Assembly: GCA_963930655.1 (NCBI GenBank)
Contig: OZ005610.1
Location: forward strand, 23,567,001 to 23,631,000
Length of the DNA stretch: 64,000 bases
From: Myrica gale
Lineage: Eukaryota; Streptophyta; Magnoliopsida; Fagales; Myricaceae
Direction of reading: 5' to 3'
Position 1 is the first letter of the stretch. Each line of letters opens with the position of its first letter. Position numbers and translations under genes: made by a program. Below are positions 14,101 through 29,984 of this stretch, piece by piece. Under the pieces are notes generated by a model. It did no database searches, was not told where the DNA came from, and was given only the letters and a program-made list of their open reading frames with translations.

Positions 14101-15390
14101 GAAGAGCCAATTTCTGGCCTTGATACTACGGGGACTTTGAATATCCTCAATATTCTCTCTCAGGTGTCGCATTCAGGTCGTATCATCATTGCCACTCTAA
14201 CACACCCTAATGCAAGCACCCTATCATTCTTTGACCTAGCTATCATTCTAACCCGGGAAGGGCATCAAGCATATTTTGGTCCAGTAGGATCTAAGTGCAA
14301 CAACTTGCTAGATTATTTCAAATCAACCCCAAAGGCTCCTCATTATTCAAGGAGAGAGACTCCAGTCAGATTTGTCATGGGGGCTCTTGGACTTGGAATA
14401 AAAAAGAGGGACAATCCTCCAGTAGATTTCGCCGAAATCTACCATGCTAGCTCCTTGCACGAGATGAATATTAAAGAGATTCGCAGTATAAAGAAGATGA
14501 TCAGGAACAGCAGAAGAAGTTATGTGTCTTCTACTTATCCAGCTCCATATTCCCAGCAAGCCATTTTGGTACTGCTAAGGACACAACGATTCTTATGGAG
14601 GAATGTTGGATATACATACGGTAGACTCACAGAGTGTGTGATGCTTGGTCTCCTGATGGGTTCCCTCTACTTCCACATTGAATACAAGGACATCTATGGT
14701 GCTGACTCACGTGCACTGTACATATACATGCAAGCTATACTCATAGGAGCAATCTCAGCAAACAACATCATACCCCAGATTGGCACAGACAGGTTGGTCT
14801 ACTTCCGGGAAAAAAGGGCCAGAATGTATCTTCCAATATTTTATCCAATGTCCTGGGCAGTGGGTGAGATTCCTTACTTTGTCATAGCAACGCTTGCAGT
14901 CGTAGGAATTGGGAATGGCATGGCAGGTATTGGTTCACAAACCCCTCTAGAATTCATGACATACTGGACAGCTCTCTTTCTGTTTACACTCTGCCTAAAT
15001 TATTTGGGAATGATGATCACTTTCCTGGCACCAGTGCCAACACTCGCTGCATTTGCAGTGTCAATTCTGACATCAATGTGGATTTCGAATTCCGGGGTAG
15101 AGGTTGTGCTATCTGACATAAAGTTCTACAGATGGATGTATTGGATTAACCCATTCCAGTATGCAATGAATGTAATGACCTCAATCAGTTTCTATTGCAA
15201 CACAAAGGGGTGTGGATCACAGTGCAGGTGCCCGCGATTGCCAGATGGTTCTTATGTGTGGGATAGATTTGCAACTCTGAGAAGCTTGAGCTATGAGAGG
15301 ATAGATATGGACATGTTCATTCTGCTCTCAATGTGCGTTCTGTTTGCCAGCCTTGCCTGTGTCTTCTTTGTTGTGTTGAAGCACAACTAG
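8123..15390 (+). CDS. Full-size ABCG (PDR-type) transporter with degenerate ATP sites and a PDZ-like insert
   Basis: Eleven exons: 8123-8479, 9080-9284, 9647-9803, 10098-10586, 10674-10954, 11058-11290, 11436-11576, 11759-12013, 12090-12264, 12734-13370, 13617-15390; 4704 bp, 1567 residues, in phase throughout. Order is NBD1-TMD1-NBD2-TMD2 as in plant PDR pumps of the plasma membrane. NBD1 has an intact Walker A (GPPGSGKSS, 185-193), but its Walker B ends in Asp-Gln (about 331-332) and the signature is lost (LTTAEL, about 315). NBD2 has lost the Walker A lysine (GGNQTSNAT, about 1006-1014); its Walker B reads LFLEEP with Glu for Asp, and its signature is lost, while SGLD remains. About residues 466-574 (exons 5-6) look like a PDZ fold: GLGLSL near the start, GRVQVGD in the middle, HVHLQVER at the end. 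Both membrane blocks are recognisable. Usual PDR length is about 1400-1500. Family is clear; substrate and ATPase activity are unknown. Confidence 0.88.
8672..8830 (-). mobile_element. Truncated retroposon 3' end in ABCG intron 1
   Basis: On the minus strand this reads as an untranslated tail with an AATAAA-like hexamer (CTAATAAAATTC) about 30-40 bases before a run of about 10 A. It sits wholly inside intron 1 of the ABCG gene, antisense to it. No target duplication was resolved. Confidence 0.35.
9450..9600 (+). mobile_element. Partial foldback-MITE copy in ABCG intron 2
   Basis: TAAATACATTTTTCGCCCC, then repeats of 'actttgcaacc' and 'ccgcccctcaactatcaac', matches one arm of the MITE family seen complete at 42937-43301. 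The second arm is missing. Confidence 0.4.
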
Positions 15391-16304
15391 CCAGCTCAGA
15401 CCAATTGAACGGATAAATCATATGGACATGAAGAAGCAAGAAGGGAAATGTCTAGGGAGGAAGACAAAACAAGCAAATAGAGCAAAGAGGAAACAATAGA
15501 TTAAAAGGGAACACAATTCAGAAACATCCACCCTAATGTAAAACTGCGGCAGAGCCCGAACTTATCAGTCATAGCATCCCTCCTACTTCCACCCTTTAGT
15601 TTAGCAAAATGATATAATGTTGTATAAATATGTGCGTATTAGATATAATTGCCTGGCTTTGTAAAGGATACAATATGCAAATTCTATGAAGCATTTTACC
15701 AGCAAATGTGCATGAAGTAGCATGAATCAAGTCCACCACTCAATTGACGAAGTTTACACAAGAAACAAATGGCAGGCCTAAAGGCGAACACTTTTTTTTT
15801 CTTAACAGTGCATAAAATAAGCAATCTTTTCTACTGAAGGATGATTTTTTTTTGGATAAGTTAGTATGTTGTATTGATCCAAAAATGTACGGTGGTAGCA
15901 TGGCTTCAAAGCAACTCAAATGAGCTTAATACACTGGGTACACCATACATAACCTAGATATCAGGGTTTGAAATTCTCTCTACTTTTCTATTTGAATTAG
16001 ATGGTCTGATTCGGAGAAAGTAGGACAAACATGTGTGCCCTACAGCATTTAGATGCTGCCCATATGAAGTCTCAAGTAGTATTGGTCCTACAACATTATT
16101 TGTAGTAGGCACCATATGTATCCCCTTTTTTCCGAACTAGACCATTCAATTTAAGCAGAAAATTGAAGAGGATTTCAATCTGAACATCATATATCAATAT
16201 ACAATGCAACTTTACCAACAAGATCAACTAAGGGGGTTGGGAAAATATGGAAACATTAATAGTACTAGCACAACAATAATGGAGCAAAAAATGAAGCAGC
16301 AGGC
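15391..16304. other. Intergenic, with a retroposon-like tail
   Basis: Lies between the convergent 3' ends of the ABCG and U11/U12-20K genes, so both 3' UTRs fall here. About 15846-15960 read on the minus strand ends in ACTTATCC plus a run of A, as in retroposon tails. No coding frame is supported. Confidence 0.4.
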
Positions 16305-17712
16305 CTATCCCCAATCGACAAAGGAAAGAGGTCGATATCCACCCTCTGGAGGAGGCTTTAATGATGGAGGTAGATTACCCAACGAAATTCCCATCCTATC
16401 TCCCACTACGTCACCTGTGAATCACAGTGAGAAACCGTAAGTAGGAGTAAAAGTAGTCGTAACTGTAGAAACTAAAGCATAAAAATTAGTACTTTGTTCA
16501 TCATCAGACAAAAATATCAATGACCTATTAGTGGTAACAGTTGTGAGTATCATCCAATGCACACATGCTATTTTCAAGAATAGGCCCCATTCCTAAGAGA
16601 TTGAAAAGCTGTAAGCCTTTTTTATCGTTTCTATACCTCATTAAAATACCACTAAGAAAAGCAAAATCAATGAAGCCAGGAACTACTATAAACTAACAGC
16701 AGTCAAAGTCCAAACAAGCCATAATCTATAGTTACCCGACAAAGAGCCTCCTCCATACAATAGATTTCCTGGGACACTTGGTGACTGATTGTTATCCATG
16801 AAGCCTGTACCTGAATGCTGGAAAAGTCAGAAACCCACTAGTATAAAATGAATAAAATAAAAATAAAAACTGCAGCCTGAAACAAAGAAAAGAATCGATG
16901 AGAGAAGAATACAGTAGGGACAAAGAATACCTGATACGCCTTGGGCATTCACATTCGGTAAGCTATTCTTGGGATGAAAATATTTGCAAGAATCCCCATA
17001 CTGGCAAAACCCCTTTACCACGATCATGCCCCAGAAGTAAAAAAAGAGGAAAAGAACATGTTAATCCAAGGACAAAATATTTCCATACCAAAAGCTAATG
17101 TAAAATCACATTCAAGACATAATTCAGCATCCACTTATACTACTCGAATAATCAATGCAAGCAACATATATTTTCCAAACAAGAAGCAAACGTAACCTCT
17201 GCCTCCAATAACATTCAGTATCTAATGAAAGTGCTTCAGAAATTACAAGCCCTTCTCAAATTTCCAAACGAAAGCTAAGTTAAAACTTTGCCTCACCCAA
17301 TATTACACGGTTGGTCATTCAAAAACGCAAAGGCTACTCTTAACTCGCAATTCAACCGATTATGCAGTATACAATAAACAACGATGTTAACCAAAGAACA
17401 CAGCAATCCAATAGATATCCAGAAACTATACCGTATTGAAAAAACGGTTGCAGACCCCTTTCGCAATTCCCACGGTATAAGCCTGGGTCGCATCTGCAAT
17501 CAAAAAAGACTTGGCATTTTAATTGCCGGACTCTATGTTCGGTTACAGAAAAAGAAAAGGAAAAAGAGGCTGAGACCTTGGCGATTGAGGGAATCGAACC
17601 ACAGAGCCTTGGCCCTAAGGTGGTGGAGACCTTGGAGATGGCGCTTCCGAGCATACGGCGTGTCTTGAAACTGCTTGTCGCAGTAGTCGCAGTAGTACTT
17701 CCCCAACGGCAT
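16305..17712 (-). CDS. U11/U12 snRNP 20 kDa-like protein (ZMAT5 type), minor spliceosome
   Basis: Five minus-strand exons: 17712-17577, 17493-17432, 17012-16931, 16810-16736, 16414-16305; 465 bp, 154 residues, in phase. The N-terminus is a U1-C/matrin-type C2H2 finger: [12 protein letters not shown] at residues 1-12, with the His pair near 24-32 ([10 protein letters not shown]). It is followed by a CCCH finger: C-N-R-F in exon 2, FCQYGDSC-x3-FH in exon 3. This pair in this order defines the 20K protein of the U11/U12 di-snRNP, which helps recognise U12-type introns in the nucleus. The C-terminal part is rich in Pro and Gly, ending PLSFVDWG. One exon acceptor (at 16810) was chosen because the alternative nine bases upstream hits a stop. 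A CT-repeat lies just upstream of the ATG. Confidence 0.87.
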
Positions 17713-17715
17713 TCT

Positions 17716-17748
17716 CTCTCGCTCTCTCTCTCTCTCTCACAGTCGCTC
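17716..17748 (-). repeat. CT/GA microsatellite in the leader of the U11/U12-20K gene
   Basis: TCTC repeats directly upstream of the ATG at 17712; GA-rich on the transcribed minus strand, as is common in plant 5' UTRs. Confidence 0.7.
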
Positions 17749-17879
17749 AGTCGCTCTTGTTCTCAACTAATTACTTCGGGTATTGGACAGCTATACGTCA
17801 CGTCGTTTATCCCCTGAAAGTTGAAGACGTCTCTTTCTCAGCTCTCTCACGTCATTTTACGACGATTCCTTTACATTTA

Positions 17880-18600
17880 ACGACGACTGTTGTCTAGGGT
17901 ACATCGGTTCGAAATCGTATGGAAATGTTGTGGTCCCTTTCCCCTCTGCGGCTCTCTGGTCAGCTCGGTTGGTGGTTGTTTGGTTTTTTTTGTAGGTGGC
18001 TATCATGCGGTTTTCGGTGGTCTCCGGCGCCTTAGGACATGCACGCGCCGGCTGGGTGGACTCCGCACGAAGAGCGCTACGTCGGCCCTCTTCTCCGGTC
18101 CTCATCAGGCGGCGCATCGTGATCCACTCGTTGCGCGTGGATCTGATGCGCCGATTACCTTTGTCGCACGTGGCTGCCCCTCCGCCCCTCGAACCAAGCT
18201 CTTCTCCTCCGGAGTGGAATGTGTGGCCCATGCGCTCCATTTTCCACTGCGGATCCCCTCTGCTGCCACCCACGCGCCGCGGCTGCCGGAGCTTATGTTT
18301 AGTTATAACCCGTTTGGGCCTGCCCCACTGTTTAGGGCTTGATTAGTTTTAAATATGAGTTTTATGATAGCCTCTATGTTTAAGGCTTATGTTGGTTTGT
18401 CAGTAGTTTTTAATCTGTTTTTAAGCCTAATAGCTATCTATCATCTGTGGCTTTTCTGCGGTCTGAGACCGATCTGCCCCTTGTGGGCCTTTGTAGGACC
18501 TTCTGGTCCGTTTGCTCGTTGGCCCGCCGGCTCTTCGGAGTGTTTGGTACGCCCTTTAGAACTTCCCGAGGTTTTTAAACCTCCTTGATCCCGATCTTTA
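17880..18600. other. GC-rich block with unassigned open frames
   Basis: A sharply GC-richer stretch than its surroundings, with overlapping open frames on both strands (for example 17890-18342 + and 17857-18273 -). None resembles a family I know, and frames on both strands are expected from base composition alone. It lies just upstream of the start of a minus-strand gene, like the similar block at 58200-58900. It may be a decayed retroelement piece; this is a guess. Confidence 0.3.
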
Positions 18601-20360
18601 TATATATGCTATTATGCTTTTAAAAAAATATGTGTTTTTAAGAAGATCTACAAAGAGTTGTGTTTCAACTTTCAATCATTATTTAAGGGTCTCCTAGAAA
18701 CTAATCCGATTAAAAAACAATCTCTACCTTTAAGTGTGAGTTTGTTTGTTTTTTTAGGAAAAAAGACATCTTAACGAGATCAAAGGTTAGTATTATCTGC
18801 CTAACATTTTATCTAATCAAAAATTAAGCAAAGAAATGGAATGATAATCCAAAGAATGACATTATATCCTCTCCTCTCTCTCTATTTGTGGGTGATTCAA
18901 ATAGAAATCATGTTCTATTTTATGTTTGGTTACAAAATATTTTGAACTTTAAAAAAAAAACATATTAAACAAGTCAAAAATTTTAAAACTAAATTTCAAA
19001 ATTTTCAAACAAATTTCAACACATTTTCACAACTTCAGTATTTTTTCATTAAAAGAAAAACTATATCAAATTTTCTCTTTACTTTTTAACAAACTCCAAT
19101 ACTTTTTCATTATAAAATTCCATTAAATCTTTTATCTACTTACTTTTTAACATACTTGAATTAAAAAAATTACAATAAAAATATTCTTAAATTCCATTAA
19201 GAATCTAACTTTTTTACCAACATCCAAAATCAAACTCTTACAATTTTCTGCTACAAATTCAAAATTTTTGAAAATTGTTAGCTTCCCAAATATCACATCA
19301 ATAGGTTCTTTTTGGGAAGAATCTGATGGTTCATGATTCATTTTAGAAGTGGACCCTACACACCCAGAGATCTTGAGCCGTCAAATTCTTTCCAAAAAGA
19401 ACCTGAGAAGAACTCAAGAAGTACACCAAGCATTTATCTAATATCATATCAAAATTCGACTATTTTGGTTATAAAAGATTTTTGTAATTAATAGCTTTTA
19501 TTCTGCCGTAAATAAATTGATTTTATTCAATTGGTAATTCTTCTATTTGATGTTTTGTTAGAAAATATTTTAAACTTTTAAGAAAAAAATTCAGAAAGTC
19601 CAAATTTTTAAAATCAAATTCAAAATTTCAACCCATAGCGGAGATCTAACAGACTTCGTTTCATCCACAGATGAAAACTCAGAAAATCAAACGACCATTT
19701 GGATAAGAGCCAGCAGAAAAAACGAGCTTCGCATGGTAGTTTCGCAAGAACAGTACCCACGCATGTACTGTCCGCTGTCTGGCGGACCAAAGTTGCTTTG
19801 AGTTTGACAATTTCAACCACCCCCTTCAATTATTCAAATACGACACCTCACAGACATTGTACCACTCAAACAAAATTATGAGACAGCATCCATTGATGGC
19901 AATACTCACGTTTCAAGCTTATCCAAGAAAGCCAAAAAAAAAAGAGCATCCTAGTTGACCACCTTGAAGCTTATGCAGACCAAGATTGTTGTTACAAAAG
20001 GTTCGAAAACACCATCTCACAGCCCCCCATTGACTGACAGACGAGGATGCTACTACACATTTGATTATATTGCTTTTCCAGCAATAGCAATACAGATAAA
20101 AAGACATTACGATAAGGCTAATGTTTGTCTTCTATTGAGGTTTACAAGCTGAGGTGATAAGGCCATAAGGGAACAGGGTAACAGAACACCCATTGAGGTT
20201 TGGGCAAACAAGTAGATTATCTCTAAATCTGCTTTTACAAAACAAGGTAAGACAACAAAAGATTACATCGGCTGAGGAGAACAAATAGCATAAATAGAGG
20301 GGAACACAATAGCTTCCATGTAGGGACAACACTTGAAGGTTCAGTACATTTCACATCAAA
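18601..20360. other. AT-rich intergenic region
   Basis: Low-complexity A/T-rich sequence. Two diverged direct repeats are visible at about 18920-19010 and 19555-19630 (AAAATATTTTRAACTTT followed by A-runs and CAAATTTTTAAAA-like sequence). The right part should contain the 3' UTR of the kinase gene. No gene seen. Confidence 0.4.
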
Positions 20361-24045
<3,685 letters not shown>

Positions 24046-24605
24046 TAGTTTGAAAATTTTCCTAATTTCCCTATACGTTCGCTGAGATGAAACAAATCAT
24101 TTACCTGTTCCACTCGAAAAGAGACAAACAAATTCAGTTACAGAAAAGTACTTGAGACAACATAAAACAATACATCATTGTCCATCCCCCTCGCAATCCA
24201 CATATGCACAAACAAACATGAAGTCCAACTAAAAGAAACAGAATCAGACCCAGAACCTAGCAAACTGGCCAACCAGACAAGAATCGCTCAAAAACGAGCT
24301 GAAGAGCAAAAAATTGCTCCTACTTCCACAACTTGAAGTCTCTACTTCCACCCTAAAACCGAAAGATTAAAAAAGAATGTTCTAACGTCCGCCACCTTTA
24401 TAATTCTAACCCATACAAACACACAATAAAAAGCTTTCTTTAATGTTTCATATCAACTAGATAACATAAGCATAAAATTCAAAAACATATTGTCACTCAA
24501 ATCAGAAATACTGATAGCCTTTTGGGTTGCTCAAAACTTGCTACTTCCACGCAAACACTTAAAAATCCTCGAAATCCATCAGGAAGAATTGCCTTTCTGG
24601 ACACA

Positions 24606-25450
24606 AAAAAAAAAATCATAATTTTGACTGAGGTTTCGCAATAGATTAGACCTGAGAAGTTAGAGAGGGAGAGAGAGAGAGAGATCTGGGGATCAACATG
24701 GAGAACCCCAAAAAAGGAAATAATCATTTACCATACAGAGAAAACACAAACTAACCAAAATAAGAAGCAACTAAACAAAACTCTTTTGCGCTTTGTAAAT
24801 ACCGAGAACTAAATAGCGTGAAAAAAAAAAAATCAAGGAATCTAATAACCAAAGCAATCAAATCCGACCCCAAATTTCCTAATCAGAAACTCAAAAAAGT
24901 TAACCATAATACTTAAGAGAGAGAGAGAGAGAGAAGCTAGACGTAAAGACCCATAGATCCATACCAACAAAAAGTCCAACCCAGCAAACCGAAATAAAAC
25001 ACAAAAACTACAAATTCAACAAGAGTAACCGAAAAAGAAAAACCCAGAGCTAGGAACCCACCAAGTATATGGAAAAGTGAAAAAAAAAAAAACAACAAAA
25101 AAAACTTGGTTCGTGATAACAGCGCATCAGAGGAGAAACCTATACCGATCGAATCAGAAGTTTCCAGTCATCAAAAAGAGCTATCTGAAGGAAGAAGTTG
25201 AGGAGAATCAGAGGTCTAGATCCATGGGTCGTGAGATGTGTCTGAGCTTGGCTTTCCTCCTGTGTGGGATTCGTGAAAGAGAGAGAGAGAGTTCAATGTT
25301 ATGCTTTTCCCTGTGGTGCGTCCTATAATGCGCTGGTAACAGTCAAAGAAGAACCCTAAAAATTAATAATTATTAGGTGTTATATTCATTTTTTAATCTA
25401 ATAGTAAATGAATTTGTTAAAAGTAAAATAAAAATAAATGGAAAATAGAA
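24606..25450 (-). promoter_or_regulatory. Shared promoter/5'-leader module, copy 1 (upstream of GSK3-like kinase)
   Basis: Minus-strand sequence containing a leader with a candidate splice donor GATCG|GTATAG (exon end 25146), then the start of a leader intron whose likely acceptor is just before the ATG (CATCTCAG near 24084). The intron start holds GA/CT microsatellites (24668-24686, 24918-24935). Large parts match, base for base over long runs, the modules at 40868-41530 and 47226-47890. Copy 1 is longest; the other copies lack several internal blocks. Confidence 0.75.
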
Positions 25451-26003
25451 AAGCTTTTGTAAGCAGTCTGTGGCTGTCTTTTTGACCGTTCAAACCTGCT
25501 ACTTTTAAAGTTTTGCGTTTTTGTTTTGTTGAGACTTCTGAAACGGGAGGATTTAATAAATGCCTAGAGCTCATTGATTTTGGCAGCTCTCTCAATTGGT
25601 TAATGGGGGCACTCACTTTCCCGTACAGAGGCTTTCAAATTAAGTTGATGTTTGAAAATTTTCAAAAAATTTAATATATTTAAAAAAATTTAATATATAT
25701 ACACTTGACAAATTTTAATATTTAAAAAATTCTCAAAATTTTAAAAATATTCTCTAAAATATTGACAAACAAACATATATGTAAAGGATAAATAGTTGAT
25801 ACCTGATTCACTCTAATCTTCGAATTAATTCCTAACATATTAATAATGTTAGTTATCTAACAGTAACCTTTGTAATCAGTTATTTAGAGAGAAAAAAAAT
25901 CTTTGTAATAAGTGATCATTAGGTTTTACTTAATAGGATTTTTGTTATACTTATATGCTTTATAAACTTTTATTTCATTTTCTCTATAAGTGTTATATAT
26001 AAA

Positions 26004-26202
26004 GGGTGCGTCTGTGTACCAAAATTTTACCCATTCTAAAATTTTAACACAATTAAATATTACAATATAATCTTTCTCTCCCCATCAAATCATTACTATT
26101 TACTACAAAAAATATAAAAAATTACCTCTCTCTTCACTTTTTCACTAAATCCAATACCTAAAATTTTTAACAACACTAAAATTTTACAACACAAACACAA
26201 TC
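26004..26202 (+). mobile_element. MITE family B, copy 1
   Basis: Starts GGGTGCGTCTGTGTACC AAAATTTTA and ends in its rough complement TAAAATTTTACAACACAAACACAATC, with CTCTCTC-rich interior. Nearly identical to the copy at 42587-42784. Confidence 0.75.
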
Positions 26203-26319
26203 AAAATAAGATGACATTATGATATCTGTACACTTAAATTTTGGTCATTGATGAAAAAAATAATAAAAAAATAATTCTAAAATAAACTATATATCCATCA
26301 TATCATCTCTCTTCAATTT

Positions 26320-26465
26320 TCGTCTAATTTAACGAAAAAAATAGACGAAATGGTGCAATGTGTTAGGTATTGATAGTTTGAGAGTGTAATATCTCTTAAA
26401 CATAATAGTTTAAGGTATAAAATGAAAAACCTATTATAATCCTTGAGTGAAAAATATATGATATA
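26320..26465 (+). mobile_element. Partial MITE family A copy
   Basis: Contains the family motifs 'ggtgcaatgtgttag', 'gataGTTTgagagtgtaat' and a terminal 'aacctattataatccttgagtgaaaaatatat', matching the second arm of the 41981-42262 element. Confidence 0.45.
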
Positions 26466-26697
26466 TTTCAGCACCGGTAATATAAATTGTTTAGATTTGT
26501 AGATTTTATTTTTACCGATATACTTGTCAAGTTTACATCTATAAAACAAAAGCTTTTTCGTTACATTTTTAAATTTACTTACCAAATAAAACATTTAAAT
26601 CTCTTGAAATTTCAATCACGTAGCTTTTTTATTCATTGAATCGATAAAAGTATATAAATTTTTGTGTACATTTGCTTAGGCTAATTGCTTTGATGTA

Positions 26698-26896
26698 GGG
26701 TGGGTTTGTGTGGTAAAATTTTTGGTATTGGGTTTAGTGTTGGTATTGGGTTTAGTGAAAAAGTGAAGAGAGAGATAATATTTTATAGTTTTTGTAATTT
26801 TTTATATTTTTTTATGGAAGAGAGAGAGATTATATTGAAGTATTTTATTAGGAGAGAGATAAAATTTTGGATAAAATTTTAGTGACAAACGCAGCC
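26698..26896 (-). mobile_element. MITE family B, copy 2 (inverted, diverged)
   Basis: Terminal GGGTGGGTTTGTGT and ACAAACGCAGCC with the same internal GAGAGAGATA and TATTGGGTTTAGTGAAAAAGTG blocks as the complement of copy 1. A short internal duplication of TTGGTATTGGGTTTAGTG is present. Confidence 0.65.
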
Positions 26897-27514
26897 GTAG
26901 TCTCATTCCTCGTTGTACTCCTTCAAAACTATTGAATTGACCAAAAGTACTCTGCCATCCGTCGTTTGCTTTAAAATAAATAATCCCTTTCAAAAGCAAA
27001 TGAAGTTTCACGTGGTAATTTGATTCCAACACGTTGTAAAGTGTACAATTAACGACAGGTTCTCACGAGGCTAACATTGTCTTTTCGCGATGGGCGCCTA
27101 TGCTGTCAAAAGGAGCGTCGAAATCATTATTCGACCATGCGAATATACCCCCAAAGCCTTTTGCCGCTTAAAGAGTACAGACCAAGACCAAGACCAAGCC
27201 CAAGCCCACCGATTAGCGGATTATGATAGAAAAAAAAAATTAGAGGATCATGATATATAGTAAAATCACGATACTACCCTTGTATCTGAACCAGACGTAG
27301 CTTTTTTAAAATCAAAATAATGATATATATATATAGAAAATTAGGCAGGTTTGCCTGCGACCGAACCAACAAGAAGATATGCATTGGCTATATTCTTTAT
27401 TTTTATTTCATTATTACGTGTTTCTTTTTTTTTTTAGTTAATCTCTCGTGGTATATATCAACTAAAACGTTGAAATTGGGTTGATATGACTTAAGCAACA
27501 AAATAATAAATAAA

Positions 27515-27905
27515 AGGGTTAATTGAGCGGTATGTCTCAGTGTTATCACTTTTTTAACAAAATAGTCTATGAGGTAAGACTTTCTATCAAATAATCTCTG
27601 AAGTCACATAGTCGGATAGAATATGGTCCCTCCGTCCCATTGATGTCAAACAACGTGGCCAAAAGTGTCACATCAGCAACCAATGAGACACGGAACGTGT
27701 CAAAAAAACCAATAGGACAATGGGACCATTTTTTAATGCTCCAAACCTACAACTTTTTTACCGTTAGTTGTTTGACGCCAATGAGACGGAGGGACTATTT
27801 TTTATCCGAGTATGTGATCTCAATGACTATTTTGTAGAAAGTCTTACTCCGGAGACTATTTTGTTAAAAAGTGATACCACATGGACCTACAATATATTTA
27901 ACCTT
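27515..27905. mobile_element. Foldback MITE (family C)
   Basis: The left end (AGGGTTAATTGAGCGG..., ATCACTTTTTTAACAAAATAGTC, GTAAGACTTTCTA) is repeated in reverse complement at the right end (TAGAAAGTCTTACTCC, GACTATTTTGTTAAAAAGTGAT, ...TTTAACCTTAA). The element has no coding capacity. Confidence 0.75.
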
Positions 27906-27921
27906 AAATAACAAAAAAATG

Positions 27922-28468
27922 CTTTATTAGTCCACTAGTCCGTAAGGTATGACCGAATCTCAAAAATAGTCTCTAAGATTTATTTCATCCTAAACTAATC
28001 CTTGAGGAATTCTTTGTGTCTTAGAGTGGTCATTCTGTCAACTCGATTGACCCCGTTAATAAAAAAAATCTCACGTAACTAACAAAGAAACATCATCATC
28101 AATTACAAGCAGTCATGTGGCTCCAATTCAATCGGAGTGCGTTGCTTTAACAAAAAAAATAATGTCCAATATGGCATTATGAGCTTGCGATTTAGGTCCA
28201 GATGGTATAGACAATTCGATGTGGATTTTAAATTAACACCAACCAGTCCAACTTGGCATTTTGAGTGAATTGGGAACACATGGCTGCTTTGGATTGATGG
28301 TGATGTGTCTTCGTTAGTTACGTGAGATTTATTCCGTTAATAAAACCAGCAAAGTTGACGGAATGATCACTCTAGAACATGAAGGATTCCTCAGGGACTA
28401 ATTTAGGACAAATAAACCTAAGAGACTAATTTGAAATTCGGTCATATCTCAAGGACTAGTGGATTAAT
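27922..28468. mobile_element. Foldback MITE (family D)
   Basis: Arms of more than 150 bases: left CTTTATTAGTCCACTAGTCC...GTAACTAACAAAG, right complement ...CTTCGTTAGTTACGTGAG...AAGGACTAGTGGATTAAT. Lies 16 bp from family C element, so insertion is side by side. No coding capacity. Confidence 0.7.
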
Positions 28469-28780
28469 TATATTATATATCTTATTATAATTTGACCATT
28501 AGAATCTTGTGACGTGTAAAATTATTGATAGTTTGTGATACGATAAATTAGGTTTGACTTAAATGATATTCAAGTTGTGGGTCGGTTTTAGTGTTCAATA
28601 ACTTGTTCAATGCGTGTTTCCTAACTAAGTTTGATCCGTTTGAATTTGGTGCATAAAAGTTGGGTGTTATGTATTTCCTTCGTTACAAAAAATAAAATAA
28701 AAAATAGTTAGCTTCGACAATTTCGGGTGCAAATTGTAAAATGATAGTGAAAAATTTTACATGTTCAGTAAAATATATAA

Positions 28781-29174
28781 GGATAAATACATTTTTCACA
28801 TACAAATTACTATAAGTTTTGTACTTTATATCATAAATTACCATTTTTTGTTACATTTCACCCTCTAACTATTAATTTTAGACACTTTGCACCATCTGTC
28901 AAATTTTTAGACTAAAATGAAGATAATGCATTTGACCCACTTTACATATATTGAAAGTATTTTGGTCAATTCACTAAATTTTTAAGGGTATTATTGTCGA
29001 ACAGATAGTATAAAGTGTCTAATATTAATAATTGTATGGTGCAAAATGTCTTAAAAATTTGATAAAATGTGTAAAATGTGGTAATTAAATGGTGAAATAT
29101 AAGAAAAAAAATAGTAGTTTAAAATATAAAGTGTAAAAGTCCTGATAACTTGACGGTGAAAAGTGTATTTACGC
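28781..29174. mobile_element. Foldback MITE family A
   Basis: Left end GGATAAATACATTTTTCAC and right end GGTGAAAAGTGTATTTACGCC are complements. Both arms carry the characteristic 'acactttgcaccat' and 'gtgcaaaatgtc' segments. Confidence 0.75.
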
Positions 29175-29906
29175 CTATATATAAATCCGAGAATATGCAT
29201 AAGAAAAGTTTTGATTTTCAACATTTTACTGCATCATTATAATATGGTTGAGAAATAATTAACAAAAATTAGGTAATGATTAGGGGAGTAGGGCCAGCAG
29301 ATGCTATATAAAAAGGCAAGGGAAACTATTGGTAAAACAACAACTAAGCAGTCAAAAATAACAAGGTCCGCGCCGAACTCCCACTAGAGCCTAATAAAGA
29401 AAAGGGCCTCAATTTGGCTCCGATTGGAGGATCAACGCTCCTAATCACAGCGGCGGTGCTGCTCTGGCATGTCTTAATTATTCTGACAGTTTTTCGCACT
29501 TTAGATTAGTGTTAACAATGTCTTGTTGATAGCTCCAAGGGTGGTAGTTCAATAGAAAACCTTATCCCTATCCTTTTGCCTACGGAGTTGGCTCCACAAC
29601 ATGCGAGACACCTTTGACTACTGCGTTTAAAAAGGTGGGCATCCAACCGATTGGTCGGTTTTCATGGGATTTCGACAGCCAGCCAAACCGGCGGTGAAGA
29701 CCGCCTATAATCAAACCCAAAGAACCACGCCAATAAGTTGTCGGATAGTAAATCGGTACAGGTCAACTACTCTTCTGGGTCGGATTTTTGGATTTTGTTT
29801 AGGATTATCACTTTATTTGGCCCTTGTTTATCTCATTTAAATCGTTTAGATTAATTGGTGTTTCTATGGAATATTCTGTTTTCCTTGGAGCCAGCAGTTC
29901 AGTAGT

Positions 29907-29975
29907 GTTAGACATACCATATATATGTATGTCCATCCATATATAGTTAGACATACCATATATATGTATGTCCAA
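29907..29975 (+). repeat. Short tandem duplication
   Basis: Two copies of GTTAGACATACCATATATAT plus GTATGTCC about 37 bp apart, each itself partly palindromic. Confidence 0.8.
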
Positions 29976-29984
29976 CCATATATA

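Noticed and set aside
17590-17604. tRNA-like GTTCGATTCCC block on the minus strand
   Set aside because: It lies within the coding exon of the U11/U12-20K gene (WFDSL) and has no cloverleaf around it.
29305-29509. TATATAAAAA box followed by an open frame with a hydrophobic stretch (29348-29509, +)
   Set aside because: No in-frame ATG, only about 54 codons, no recognised family, and it lies in a MITE-rich empty region.
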